DNA of 6,167 bases. It comes from Pseudomonadota bacterium (lineage in GTDB: Bacteria; BMS3Abin14). This document shows positions 1-5,804 of the stretch, in pieces. The stretch is from assembly GCA_003229755.1 (NCBI GenBank), contig QIFJ01000306.1:1-6167 (forward strand). The letters are read 5' to 3'. The position numbers were made by a program, and so were the translations under genes. Below the pieces are notes generated by a model. The model worked only from the letters and a program-made list of their open reading frames with translations. It searched no databases and was not told the origin of the DNA. How positions within the stretch are numbered: position 1 is the first letter of the stretch; every line of letters begins with the position of its first letter.

Positions 1-570
1 TCTTTACTACCAAACCAACAGGCCGCGGCCTGGGGATGGCGGCCGTTCTGGGCATAGTCAGAGGACACAACGGTGCGATCAAAGTCTACAGCGAACCCGG
101 CAAAGGCACGACCTTCAAGATCCTTTTCCCGATCTCGGATAAACCATACATTGAGAGGACCATGTTGCCGACAGACCTGGAAGGCTGGCAGGCCAGCGGA
201 ACGATACTTGTCGTCGACGATGAGGAAACAGTCCTGGACCTTACCGAATCAGTCCTCACTGAATTGGGTTTTACAGTTCTCACCGCCTCTGACGGCAGGG
301 AAGGCCTGAAAGTGTTCAGGGAGAACGTGGACAAAATCGACCTGGTGATCCTTGACATGACCATGCCCCATATGGGCGGAAATGGGCGGAATTGAAACAT
401 TCCGCGAGATGCGCCGTGTCAGAAAGGACGTAAAGGTGCTCCTGTCCAGCGGTTTTTCCGAAGAAGAAGCCACAAGCCAGCTCAACGGCAAGGGCCTCAT
501 GGGTTTTATCCAGAAGCCGTACCTGCCGGCCGCCCTTATAGAGAAGGTGAAGGAAGCGCTGGAAGGGTAA
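1..570 (+). pseudogene. Hybrid histidine kinase, 3' end, frameshifted in the receiver domain
   Basis: This is the C-terminal part of a sensor kinase that enters from the left edge, read in the frame starting at base 3. It opens inside the ATPase domain at the F box/G2 box (FTTKPTGRGLGMAA), followed by the usual end of a HATPase_c domain (YSEPGKGTTFKILFP). A linker leads to a receiver domain with the acidic pair (VVDDEE, about 210-227) and the phospho-acceptor Asp at 354-356 in VILDMTMP. The frame then stops at TGA 393-395. The rest of the receiver continues in the frame starting at 382: MGGIETF, the Ser switch region LLSSGF, and the conserved Lys in FIQKPYLP, ending at TAA 568-570. Removing one copy of the 10-bp direct repeat at 372-391 restores a single frame. 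The fragment closely resembles the end of the next kinase, so the two are tandem paralogues. The break may be a real mutation or a sequencing/assembly artefact; a +1 recoding event at AAT TGA is possible but unsupported. Confidence 0.88.
372..391 (+). repeat. Exact 10-bp tandem duplication causing the frameshift
   Basis: ATGGGCGGAA occurs twice without a gap (372-381 and 382-391). A single copy would read H-M-G-G-I-E-T across the junction, the expected receiver sequence after the DMTMP motif. Two copies add 10 nt, shift the frame and lead to TGA at 393-395. The second copy also creates the ATG at 382, but no strong ribosome binding site precedes it. Confidence 0.95.
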
Positions 571-616
571 TGCGTAATGGGTGATTAGTAATTAGTGATT
601 GGTGATTAGTGATGCA
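568..616 (+). repeat. Degenerate heptamer array starting at a stop codon
   Basis: Seven consecutive 7-nt units can be laid out from the TAA stop codon at 568: TAATGCG, TAATGGG, TGATTAG (582), TAATTAG (589), TGATTGG (596), TGATTAG (603) and TGATGCA (610). The consensus is roughly TRATTRG. Because the period is not a multiple of three, TGA/TAA/TAG triplets fall in all three forward frames. The array abuts the AGGCTATAGGC motif at 617, as a shorter array does at 5718-5738. No function is known to me. Confidence 0.75.
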
Positions 617-620
617 AGGC

Positions 621-639
621 TATAGGCTCTGAGCCTATA
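621..639. repeat. Perfect 19-bp palindrome
   Basis: TATAGGCTC and GAGCCTATA (621-629 and 631-639) are exact reverse complements around a single central T. A run of A follows on the plus strand, so it does not have the form of a forward terminator. It could be an operator-like dyad or simply a variant of the repeat that recurs at 5739-5776, where the same AGGCTATAGGC start is present but the palindrome is not completed. Confidence 0.8.
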
Positions 640-641
640 AA

Positions 642-669
642 AAGTACCACAACCTTACTCTTCCTCTCC
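642..669 (+). repeat. Dispersed 28-nt block, copy 1
   Basis: This block begins AAGTACCACAAC and runs into a CT-rich end (CTTCCTCTCC). It matches 5777-5804 at 25 of 28 positions in the same orientation. In both places it lies downstream of the AGGCTATAGGC motif, which itself follows a heptamer array, so it is one part of a longer composite repeat. Confidence 0.85.
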
Positions 670-718
670 CCCTTGGCGCGACGAAGCTTTACGCGAAGGC
701 GGCTGGTGGGAGAGGAAG
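660..718. repeat. Palindrome-ended repeat element, copy A
   Basis: The ends CTTCCTCTCCC (660-670) and GGGAGAGGAAG (708-718) are a perfect 11-bp inverted repeat around a 37-nt interior. The interior contains GAAGCTTTACGCGAAG (681-696), which aligns with one gap and one mismatch to GTAGCTTTAGCGAAG on the minus strand of the element at 5868-5931. Size and structure are those of a small extragenic palindromic or MITE-like element. No flanking target duplication was recognised and there is no U tract, so I do not call it a terminator. Confidence 0.75.
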
Positions 719-765
719 CCTGCCGTTGTTGAAAAACCTTGAACGGAGAGGGGGGTATATTACTA

Positions 766-807
766 CCCTCCCCTTCCCCACCACGCCTCAGCGTGGTCAG
801 GGGAGGG
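766..807. repeat. GC-rich two-tier hairpin
   Basis: An outer stem pairs CCCTCCCCT (766-774) with AGGGGAGGG (799-807), and an inner stem pairs ACCACGC (780-786) with GCGTGGT (791-797) around a CTCA loop. The only unpaired bases between the tiers are TCCCC on the left and a C on the right. It lies 58 nt before the start codon of the large kinase and has no downstream T tract. It may influence the leader of that gene or may just be another extragenic repeat. Confidence 0.75.
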
Positions 808-827
808 GTGATAATGAATAATCCATT

Positions 828-842
828 TTCCAATGCTCCAAT
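828..842 (-). repeat. Short octamer-type array remnant, minus orientation
   Basis: Read on the minus strand, the units ATTGGAG (842-836) and CATTGGAA (835-828) follow each other directly. These are the same unit types found downstream of the slipin gene at 5972-6012 and of the kinase at 4719-4764. Here they sit in a kinase leader rather than after a stop codon. Confidence 0.5.
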
Positions 843-854
843 TTCTGATTACTG

Positions 855-859
855 AAGGA
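855..859 (+). promoter_or_regulatory. Ribosome binding site of the large kinase
   Basis: AAGGA ends five bases before the ATG at 865. No other in-frame ATG, GTG or TTG nearby has a better site, and the protein begins with a natural signal-anchor sequence, so this start is well supported. Confidence 0.75.
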
Positions 860-864
860 CGACC

Positions 865-3800
865 ATGAGCATAAGAACAAAACTTCTCATCGGAATTATT
901 GCTATCGCAACCATCGCCAGTCTGTCCGGAATATTTGGATACGTCACGGTGAAGAGGATCGCCAGTTCCTTTGAAGGGGACGAAGAGCAGATAAGATCGA
1001 TAGTAGCCGCGTCCCACAACATCATTAACCATATCAAAAGAGCGGAGATCCACCTCTACATCTTTCTTGCTACGGGCAATAAAGCCGACAGGAGCACCCA
1101 CGAAAAACGGGTCGGATCGGTCCTCAGCAATCTCGCCATTCTTGACTCGACTGTGGATGACTCTAAAGCCAGATCGCTGCTGAATAACATCCAGTCGGAG
1201 GTGGGACGATTTCAATCCGCATCTAACAACCTTCTTGCCCGTTACGATGAGACAGTCAGCGGCTCTGAAAGCTTTGCTCCTGCAGATGAAAAGGAACTTT
1301 TTCATAAGATCCACACAACCTCCTCTCTTGTGAGCAGGGGAGCCATTGAGCTTGCGAAGTTCCACACCGACTTTCTGAACAGGCAGGAATCAATTACTGC
1401 CGCAACCGAAGTGATCAACTACGTCAAGAGAGCCGAGGGCCACCTTCTGCTGGGTCTCATGCTCAACAGCGATATTGACATAAAAAAGTTTTACTTGAGA
1501 ACTGAAACTCTGGAGGAAAACATCAAGATCCTCAAGAAGAGGACCAGGATCACCGAAGCCGGGTCCATCCTTGATCAGATATCTCGGGCAGCTGACGAGT
1601 TCAGGACAACAGGGGACGTACTCATAAAAAACCACATCGCTCTTGTGAAAAAAAATGTCCCTTTCAGGGTTCATGACCACGACGACATGCTAAAAAAACT
1701 GTACTCCTTCTCAAGGCTGATCCGCCTGGACGCCACAAGTCTCCTGAATCTCAACGTGGATTTTGAGACTTCCCAGAAAAGAGAGACTCTAAGGAAGGCA
1801 GAAAACCTCCAGATCAACATCCTGCTCGCCGCCCTGATCACACTGGCAATTTCACTGCTCATAGGGGTCAACCTCTCAAGGTCGATCTCAGGGCCGATAG
1901 TGAAACTGCAGGAAGCCACTTCCAAAGTAGCCAGGGGAAACCTTGACTTTGACCTCGAACCCTCATCAAAGGATGAACTTGGAGAGCTCACCGCGAGTTT
2001 TGCCAGCATGATGAGTGACCTGAAAAGATATAAAACGGTCATCCTGCCTGCTATGGAGCATATGGATAATATTCTGCAAACCATGAACGACACTCTTCTT
2101 GTCGTGTCCAGGGACGGAAATATCGAGACCGCAAACACTGCTGCCACTACCCTCCTTGGTTTCAGCGAAACCGAGCTGATCGGCAAGACTTTCGATACGA
2201 TCTTTGCAGAACGGAACTCTCCCATAGGAGGTATCGGTTCGGATCATCCAGGGAAAATAGAAACCGTCAAAAACGTTGAGGCCACAATGATCTCAAGGAC
2301 CGGGACCGTGATCCCTGTCCTTTTCTCCGCGACACCGATGTACGACGATGACAATGAATTTACCGCTTTCGTCTGCGCGGCGGTGGATATTACAGACCGT
2401 AAAAACGCGGAGGAGGCCCTTGAAAAAAGCGAAGAGAAATTCCGGACCCTGTTCGAAGAATCGCTGGATACGGTGTATTTCTACTCCCTGGATGGACCTG
2501 TCCTTGACAGCAACCCGGCAGGAGTGGACCTGCTCGACTGTTCTTCTATGGAAGAACTTAAAAAAGTAAATCTTATCGAGAAGATATACCCGGAAAAAAA
2601 CGACCGCGACTTCTTCCGGGAGACTCTGGAGGAGAAGGGTTTCATAAAGGACTATGAATCAACATTCATATCCAAAGGGGGCCTGAAAAAGATTTTACTG
2701 AACACTGCTTCCGTGGTCCGCGACAGATCCGGTAAGACTACCGGTTACCAGGGAATCATAAGGGATATCACGGAAAGAAGAGCTGCTAAACTCGCTCTTC
2801 AGGAAGCGAACAGGATGCTTTCGGCCCTGTTTGAGGCTTCACCTCTGGCGATCGTGGTTACCGACACGGATGGTATCGTCAGGATGTGGAACCCGGCCGC
2901 CGGAGAGATGTTCGGCTGGTCCGAAGAGGAGGTTCTGGGCAAGCCTGTCCCCATCATTCCCGAGAGCAGGGAACCGGAATTCCTTGAACTCTTCTCGAAA
3001 GCCTCACTGGGAGATAGGATCAGCTCAAAGGACATCGTTAGAAGAAGAAAGGACGGAACATTAATAAACGTAAGCCTCTCCACCGCCCCCATGCTGGAGG
3101 ACAATTACGTCCGGGGAGTAGTTGCCATTTTTTCGGATATTACCAGGCGCAAGCAGGCGGAAGAAGCCTTAAGGGAGACTTCCGCACGGTACCGGGCTGT
3201 CGTAGAGGATATGCCGGCGATGATCTGCCGGTTTGACAGCGATGGAACAATAAGCTTCGTCAACGAAACCTTCAGCAACTTCTTCAACACCAGATGGGAG
3301 GACCTGGTTGGAAAGAATATCCACGAAGTCATGGGCGAGGAGGATGCTGAGACAGCAAGGTCCCGATATATCTCCCTGGACCAGAACAATCCCATAGCTT
3401 CTTCTGAGCTGAAAATCAGCGAATCCGACTGGAGCGAACGCTGGCTGATGAGGGTCGATCGGGCACTTTTGGACTCCCGGGGAAATGTGAGCGAATATCA
3501 ATCCGTCTTCAGCGATATAACCGATGTAAAACTTCATGAAGAGGAGGCGAAAAAGCTTCAGGAGCAGATCCAGCAGACTCAGAAGCTGGAGAGCCTCGGT
3601 GTTCTTGCCGGCGGCATTGCCCACGATTTTAACAACATACTCATGGGAATCCTTGGAAATGTCAGTTTACTGCAGATGAAGCTCGACGGAGACTCCCCGC
3701 TATGGAAAAATACCGACCGGATCGAAAAAGCCGCCCAGAGAGCAGCGGATCTGACGAATCAGATGCTCGCCTATTCGGGAAGGGGCAAATTCGTTATCGA

Positions 3801-4716
3801 GAAAACGGACTTAAGCACCATTGTCAAGGAGATGACTGAGCTTCTTTCAGCCGGCATACCGAAAGACATTTCCATTGAATACAACTTCTCAGAGGAGTCC
3901 TCCTCCATTGAAGCAGATACTGCCCAGATCCAGCAGCTCGTCATGAACCTTATAACCAATGCGGCTGATGCCATCGAGGATGGGAAGGGAATGATCCAGA
4001 TCTCGACGGGCGTTGAGAGATACACATCGGAGGAGCTGGCAAGCGCGTTCCTGCAGAATAATCAGAAGGGGGGTCTGTACTCTTTCCTCGAGGTAAAGGA
4101 CAACGGTACAGGGATGGATGATGAGATCATGGAAAAGATCTTCGACCCCTTCTTCAGCACCAAAGAGACGGGCCGGGGGCTAGGTCTGGCCGCGGCACTG
4201 GGGATCGTGAGAGGCCACAGCGGATCCATACATGTAGAGAGCAAGCCCGGGAAGGGCACTTCAGTGAGGGTTTTTCTACCGTTCAGCACGGATGTCGCCG
4301 AGAGGGTCAATCATATCGAGGAAAGGGCTCCGGACAAGTGGGAATTTTCCGGAACAGCCCTGGTTGTGGACGACGAGGAAAGCGTGCTGGATGTGGCGAA
4401 AATCATGCTTGAGCTTGTGGGTTTTGCGGTACTTACCGCCGAGAACGGGGAAAAAGGCCTCCAAATTTACAGAGAAGATCCGGATGCGATAACCGTCGTA
4501 CTGCTTGATATGACCATGCCGGGGATGACCGGTGGCAAGGTCCTTCAGGAGATCCTCAAGATAAAAAGTGATGCTAAAGTGATATTGTCATCAGGCTACA
4601 CCGAACAGGAAGTAACCGCCAACCTCCTGGAAGAACACCCTGATGTGTTGTTCATTCAGAAACCTTACAGACCTGAGAAACTCATGGAAATGATTGGTAA
4701 ACTTCTGGATGTGTAG
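865..4716 (+). CDS. Membrane-bound multi-PAS hybrid sensor histidine kinase
   Basis: This 1283-residue hybrid kinase should sense an external signal, autophosphorylate on His and pass phosphate to its own receiver Asp. A signal anchor/TM helix (about 7-28) precedes a helical extracytoplasmic sensor (about 29-315), a second TM (about 316-337) and a HAMP linker (about 338-390, ISGPIVKLQEAT...DELGEL). Four PAS domains follow at about 396-511, 521-638, 644-762 and 771-888, three ending in a D-I-T-[DER]-R motif and the last in DITDVK. A short coiled coil leads to HisKA with phospho-acceptor His920 (GGIAHDFNNIL, NtrB-like). The ATPase has N-box Asn1028/Asn1032, DNGTGM (1079-1084), FDPFFSTK and GRGLGLAA. 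The receiver has Asp1169/Asp1170, phospho-acceptor Asp1215 (LLDMTMP), Ser1242/Ser1243 and Lys1266. All catalytic motifs look intact. There is no HPt domain, so the downstream partner is unknown. The sensor contains an internal repeat (around residues 46-128 and 176-257) and could be a helical bimodular (HBM-like) domain; the ligand cannot be read from sequence. Confidence 0.95.
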   Translation: MSIRTKLLIGIIAIATIASLSGIFGYVTVKRIASSFEGDEEQIRSIVAASHNIINHIKRAEIHLYIFLATGNKADRSTHEKRVGSVLSNLAILDSTVDDSKARSLLNNIQSEVGRFQSASNNLLARYDETVSGSESFAPADEKELFHKIHTTSSLVSRGAIELAKFHTDFLNRQESITAATEVINYVKRAEGHLLLGLMLNSDIDIKKFYLRTETLEENIKILKKRTRITEAGSILDQISRAADEFRTTGDVLIKNHIALVKKNVPFRVHDHDDMLKKLYSFSRLIRLDATSLLNLNVDFETSQKRETLRKAENLQINILLAALITLAISLLIGVNLSRSISGPIVKLQEATSKVARGNLDFDLEPSSKDELGELTASFASMMSDLKRYKTVILPAMEHMDNILQTMNDTLLVVSRDGNIETANTAATTLLGFSETELIGKTFDTIFAERNSPIGGIGSDHPGKIETVKNVEATMISRTGTVIPVLFSATPMYDDDNEFTAFVCAAVDITDRKNAEEALEKSEEKFRTLFEESLDTVYFYSLDGPVLDSNPAGVDLLDCSSMEELKKVNLIEKIYPEKNDRDFFRETLEEKGFIKDYESTFISKGGLKKILLNTASVVRDRSGKTTGYQGIIRDITERRAAKLALQEANRMLSALFEASPLAIVVTDTDGIVRMWNPAAGEMFGWSEEEVLGKPVPIIPESREPEFLELFSKASLGDRISSKDIVRRRKDGTLINVSLSTAPMLEDNYVRGVVAIFSDITRRKQAEEALRETSARYRAVVEDMPAMICRFDSDGTISFVNETFSNFFNTRWEDLVGKNIHEVMGEEDAETARSRYISLDQNNPIASSELKISESDWSERWLMRVDRALLDSRGNVSEYQSVFSDITDVKLHEEEAKKLQEQIQQTQKLESLGVLAGGIAHDFNNILMGILGNVSLLQMKLDGDSPLWKNTDRIEKAAQRAADLTNQMLAYSGRGKFVIEKTDLSTIVKEMTELLSAGIPKDISIEYNFSEESSSIEADTAQIQQLVMNLITNAADAIEDGKGMIQISTGVERYTSEELASAFLQNNQKGGLYSFLEVKDNGTGMDDEIMEKIFDPFFSTKETGRGLGLAAALGIVRGHSGSIHVESKPGKGTSVRVFLPFSTDVAERVNHIEERAPDKWEFSGTALVVDDEESVLDVAKIMLELVGFAVLTAENGEKGLQIYREDPDAITVVLLDMTMPGMTGGKVLQEILKIKSDAKVILSSGYTEQEVTANLLEEHPDVLFIQKPYRPEKLMEMIGKLLDV

Positions 4717-4718
4717 AA

Positions 4719-4764
4719 CATTAGAGCATTAGAAATTAGAGCATTGGAGCATAAGAAATTCGAA
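4719..4764 (+). repeat. Degenerate octamer array just after the kinase stop codon
   Basis: Starting two bases after the TAG at 4714-4716 are the units CATTAGAG (4719), CATTAGAA (4727), ATTAGAG (4735), CATTGGAG (4742), CATAAGAA (4750) and ATTCGAA (4758). The units are 8 or 7 nt long, with a recurrent A/G swap at the TAG/TGG position. The same unit set, also ending in ATTCGAA, follows the slipin gene on the other strand at 5972-6012. Confidence 0.8.
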
Positions 4765-4822
4765 CCAGAGTTTGAACCACAGGGAACATAGAGGAACCTT
4801 TTTTCTGATTTGGACTTACTGG

Positions 4823-4850
4823 AAACCAGAAACCAGAAACTAGAAACTAC
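4823..4850 (-). repeat. Heptamer array in register with the stop codon of the minus-strand gene
   Basis: On the plus strand four exact-length units run AAACCAG (4823), AAACCAG (4830), AAACTAG (4837) and AAACTAC (4844). Read in the sense of the 263-residue gene this is a CTRGTTT array whose first unit overlaps the TAG stop (4849-4847). The convergent gap between this gene and the kinase carries no hairpin plus T-tract terminator that I can see. Confidence 0.8.
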
Positions 4851-5638
4851 TCTAAATACGGTATAAGCAAATGAGACTTCTTAAGCTCCTCTATTCCATA
4901 TTTGGAGACCAGTTCACCGAGGAATCTCCTGACATCCAGGCTTACCTGGCCACTTTCAATTTTATCCATGAGTTTAAAAAATTCAGCCTTCTCCCCGGCG
5001 GTGACGCTCTCTTCCAGAACCTCCCAGATAGACTCATAAGCTACCCTGGGTCCCCTTTCATCCGGCACAACAGCGAAGGCCTCCTCGAGCATCAGGTCGA
5101 ACAGGATCCAGACCTGTCCCCTTTGCCCCTGGAGGGGGTCCGTCAGGGCTCTGTAGCGGCTGTATGAGCGCTCCATAACCGTGAAGCGGTACCGCGCCCA
5201 CAAGCCCAGGAGGATCTCATTATCAACGATCTCTACGAGGGCTGAGCAGACATCATTCCTTCCGGCGGCCTCTTCAGCAGAGTCCCCGCTCTTGAGAGTG
5301 TATCTGCCCCTCTCACCGGCAGCCACCAACTCATCCTTTTCTTTTGAGACGTCCTCATCGGAAGGTTCCCAGTAACCCATATCGTTTGGCTCTATCACCC
5401 TTCGGTCAATAAGGGTTGTATGGCTTATGGCCCGAACGTTCATCTCCTCTGTGAGCATTCTGTGACGGACATATAGCACTCCTCTCCTGCCGGAAAACCT
5501 GAAATAGTCCGAATGATCTGTACCAACGGATCCTCCCTTTTCACTTGAAATAGAGGTGTACAGTTCATGGAGAAAATCGTGCTCCGCAACCACATTTTCA
5601 TCGCTTAGATACTTTGGATGAACTTTGTAGATCTTCAT
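4847..5638 (-). CDS. Pyrimidine dimer glycosylase-like / DUF1722 (YbgA-like) fusion protein
   Basis: This 263-residue soluble protein has no signal peptide or TM segment. Residues 1-80 resemble the T4 endonuclease V-type (Pyr_excise) family: KYLSDENVVAEHDFLHELY near the start, then FRFSGRRGVLYVRHRMLTEE (46-65) with Met66, and SHTTLIDRR (72-80), matching the family pattern G-R-x-G-x-L-x-x-R-H-x-x-L-x-E-E-M...H-x-[ST]-x-L. In T4 EndoV the N-terminal Thr2 amine and Glu23 are catalytic. Here residue 2 is Lys and the position aligned to Glu23 appears to be Phe22 (with Asp21 and Glu19 near), so glycosylase activity is doubtful. Residues about 82-135 are a charged linker. Residues about 140-263 resemble DUF1722/YbgA: RYRFTVMERSYSRYRAL, a helical middle, GEKAEFFKLMDKIESGQVSL and a KYG...LIPYLE end. 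In Escherichia coli ybgA neighbours the photolyase gene phr. A UV-damage or nucleic-acid role is therefore inferred, not shown. Both family assignments are from memory of motifs. Confidence 0.6.
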   Translation of the reverse strand: MKIYKVHPKYLSDENVVAEHDFLHELYTSISSEKGGSVGTDHSDYFRFSGRRGVLYVRHRMLTEEMNVRAISHTTLIDRRVIEPNDMGYWEPSDEDVSKEKDELVAAGERGRYTLKSGDSAEEAAGRNDVCSALVEIVDNEILLGLWARYRFTVMERSYSRYRALTDPLQGQRGQVWILFDLMLEEAFAVVPDERGPRVAYESIWEVLEESVTAGEKAEFFKLMDKIESGQVSLDVRRFLGELVSKYGIEELKKSHLLIPYLE

Positions 5639-5646
5639 GTAGTGTG

Positions 5647-5651
5647 CTCCT
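5647..5651 (-). promoter_or_regulatory. Ribosome binding site of the 263-residue gene
   Basis: On the minus strand AGGAG lies eight bases before the ATG at 5638-5636, which supports this start. The start also places the conserved KYL...EH motif at the normal distance from the N-terminus of the glycosylase-like family. Confidence 0.8.
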
Positions 5652-5717
5652 GATTTCTGTTTTCTGGAAAAGCCTCAAGATGCCACTCTTTGATGCAATG
5701 TTCAATATCTAAAATCG

Positions 5718-5738
5718 TGATGAGTAATAAGTGAAAAC
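5718..5738 (+). repeat. Three-unit degenerate heptamer array
   Basis: TGATGAG (5718), TAATAAG (5725) and TGAAAAC (5732) follow without gaps and lead directly into AGGCTATAGGC at 5739. Unit type, orientation and position relative to that motif are the same as at 568-616, so the heptamer run is part of the composite repeat rather than an independent feature. Confidence 0.6.
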
Positions 5739-5804
5739 AGGCTATAGGCGTTGAGCGTTGGGCTCTGGGTTCAAACAAGTACCACAACTTTACACTTCCT
5801 CTCT
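5739..5804 (+). repeat. Composite repeat, copy 2 (AGGCTATAGGC motif plus 28-nt block)
   Basis: The 11-nt AGGCTATAGGC at 5739-5749 is identical to 617-627. After a divergent middle (5750-5776, rich in TTGAGC/GGGCTC words) comes the 28-nt block at 5777-5804, which matches 642-669 at 25 of 28 positions. The spacing between the two conserved parts is 27 nt here and 14 nt in copy 1. Both copies are in the same orientation. Confidence 0.8.

Larger units (their letters stand above)
571..864. other. Repeat-rich intergenic region between the tandem kinases
   Basis: No believable gene is visible on either strand in these 294 bases. The region holds, in order, the heptamer array, a 19-bp perfect palindrome, a 28-nt block shared with the 5.78-kb region, an inverted-repeat element, a GC-rich hairpin, a short reverse-oriented octamer array, and the ribosome binding site of the next kinase. 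I found no convincing sigma-70 promoter and no hairpin followed by a T tract on the plus strand, so I cannot say whether the two kinases are co-transcribed. Confidence 0.7.

Noticed and set aside
621..645. Intrinsic terminator for the first kinase
   Set aside because: The palindrome is followed by A rather than T on the plus strand, and its one-base centre makes a poor RNA loop.
729..761. Possible promoter TTGAAA ... TATATT before the large kinase
   Set aside because: The spacer would be 21 nt, too long for sigma-70, and the alternative TTGAAC at 739 leaves only 11 nt.
606..833. 75-codon minus-strand ORF in the kinase-kinase gap
   Set aside because: It runs entirely through palindromic and CT-rich repeat DNA, its product is low complexity, and it has no family signature.
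568..842. CRISPR array or phage attachment site
   Set aside because: The repeats are 7-8 nt, degenerate and without spacers, and no tRNA, integrase or cas gene is present.
763..1365. 200-codon minus-strand ORF overlapping the start of the large kinase
   Set aside because: It lies antisense to a clearly coding region and extends into repeat DNA; the plus-strand product has unmistakable domain structure.
3169..3624. 151-codon minus-strand ORF inside the kinase
   Set aside because: It is a shadow of the PAS4/HisKA coding region with no recognisable motif of its own.
5666..5717. Promoter for the 263-residue gene, for example TTGAAC on the minus strand near 5703
   Set aside because: No acceptable -10 hexamer lies at the right distance, so it cannot be supported beyond AT-richness.
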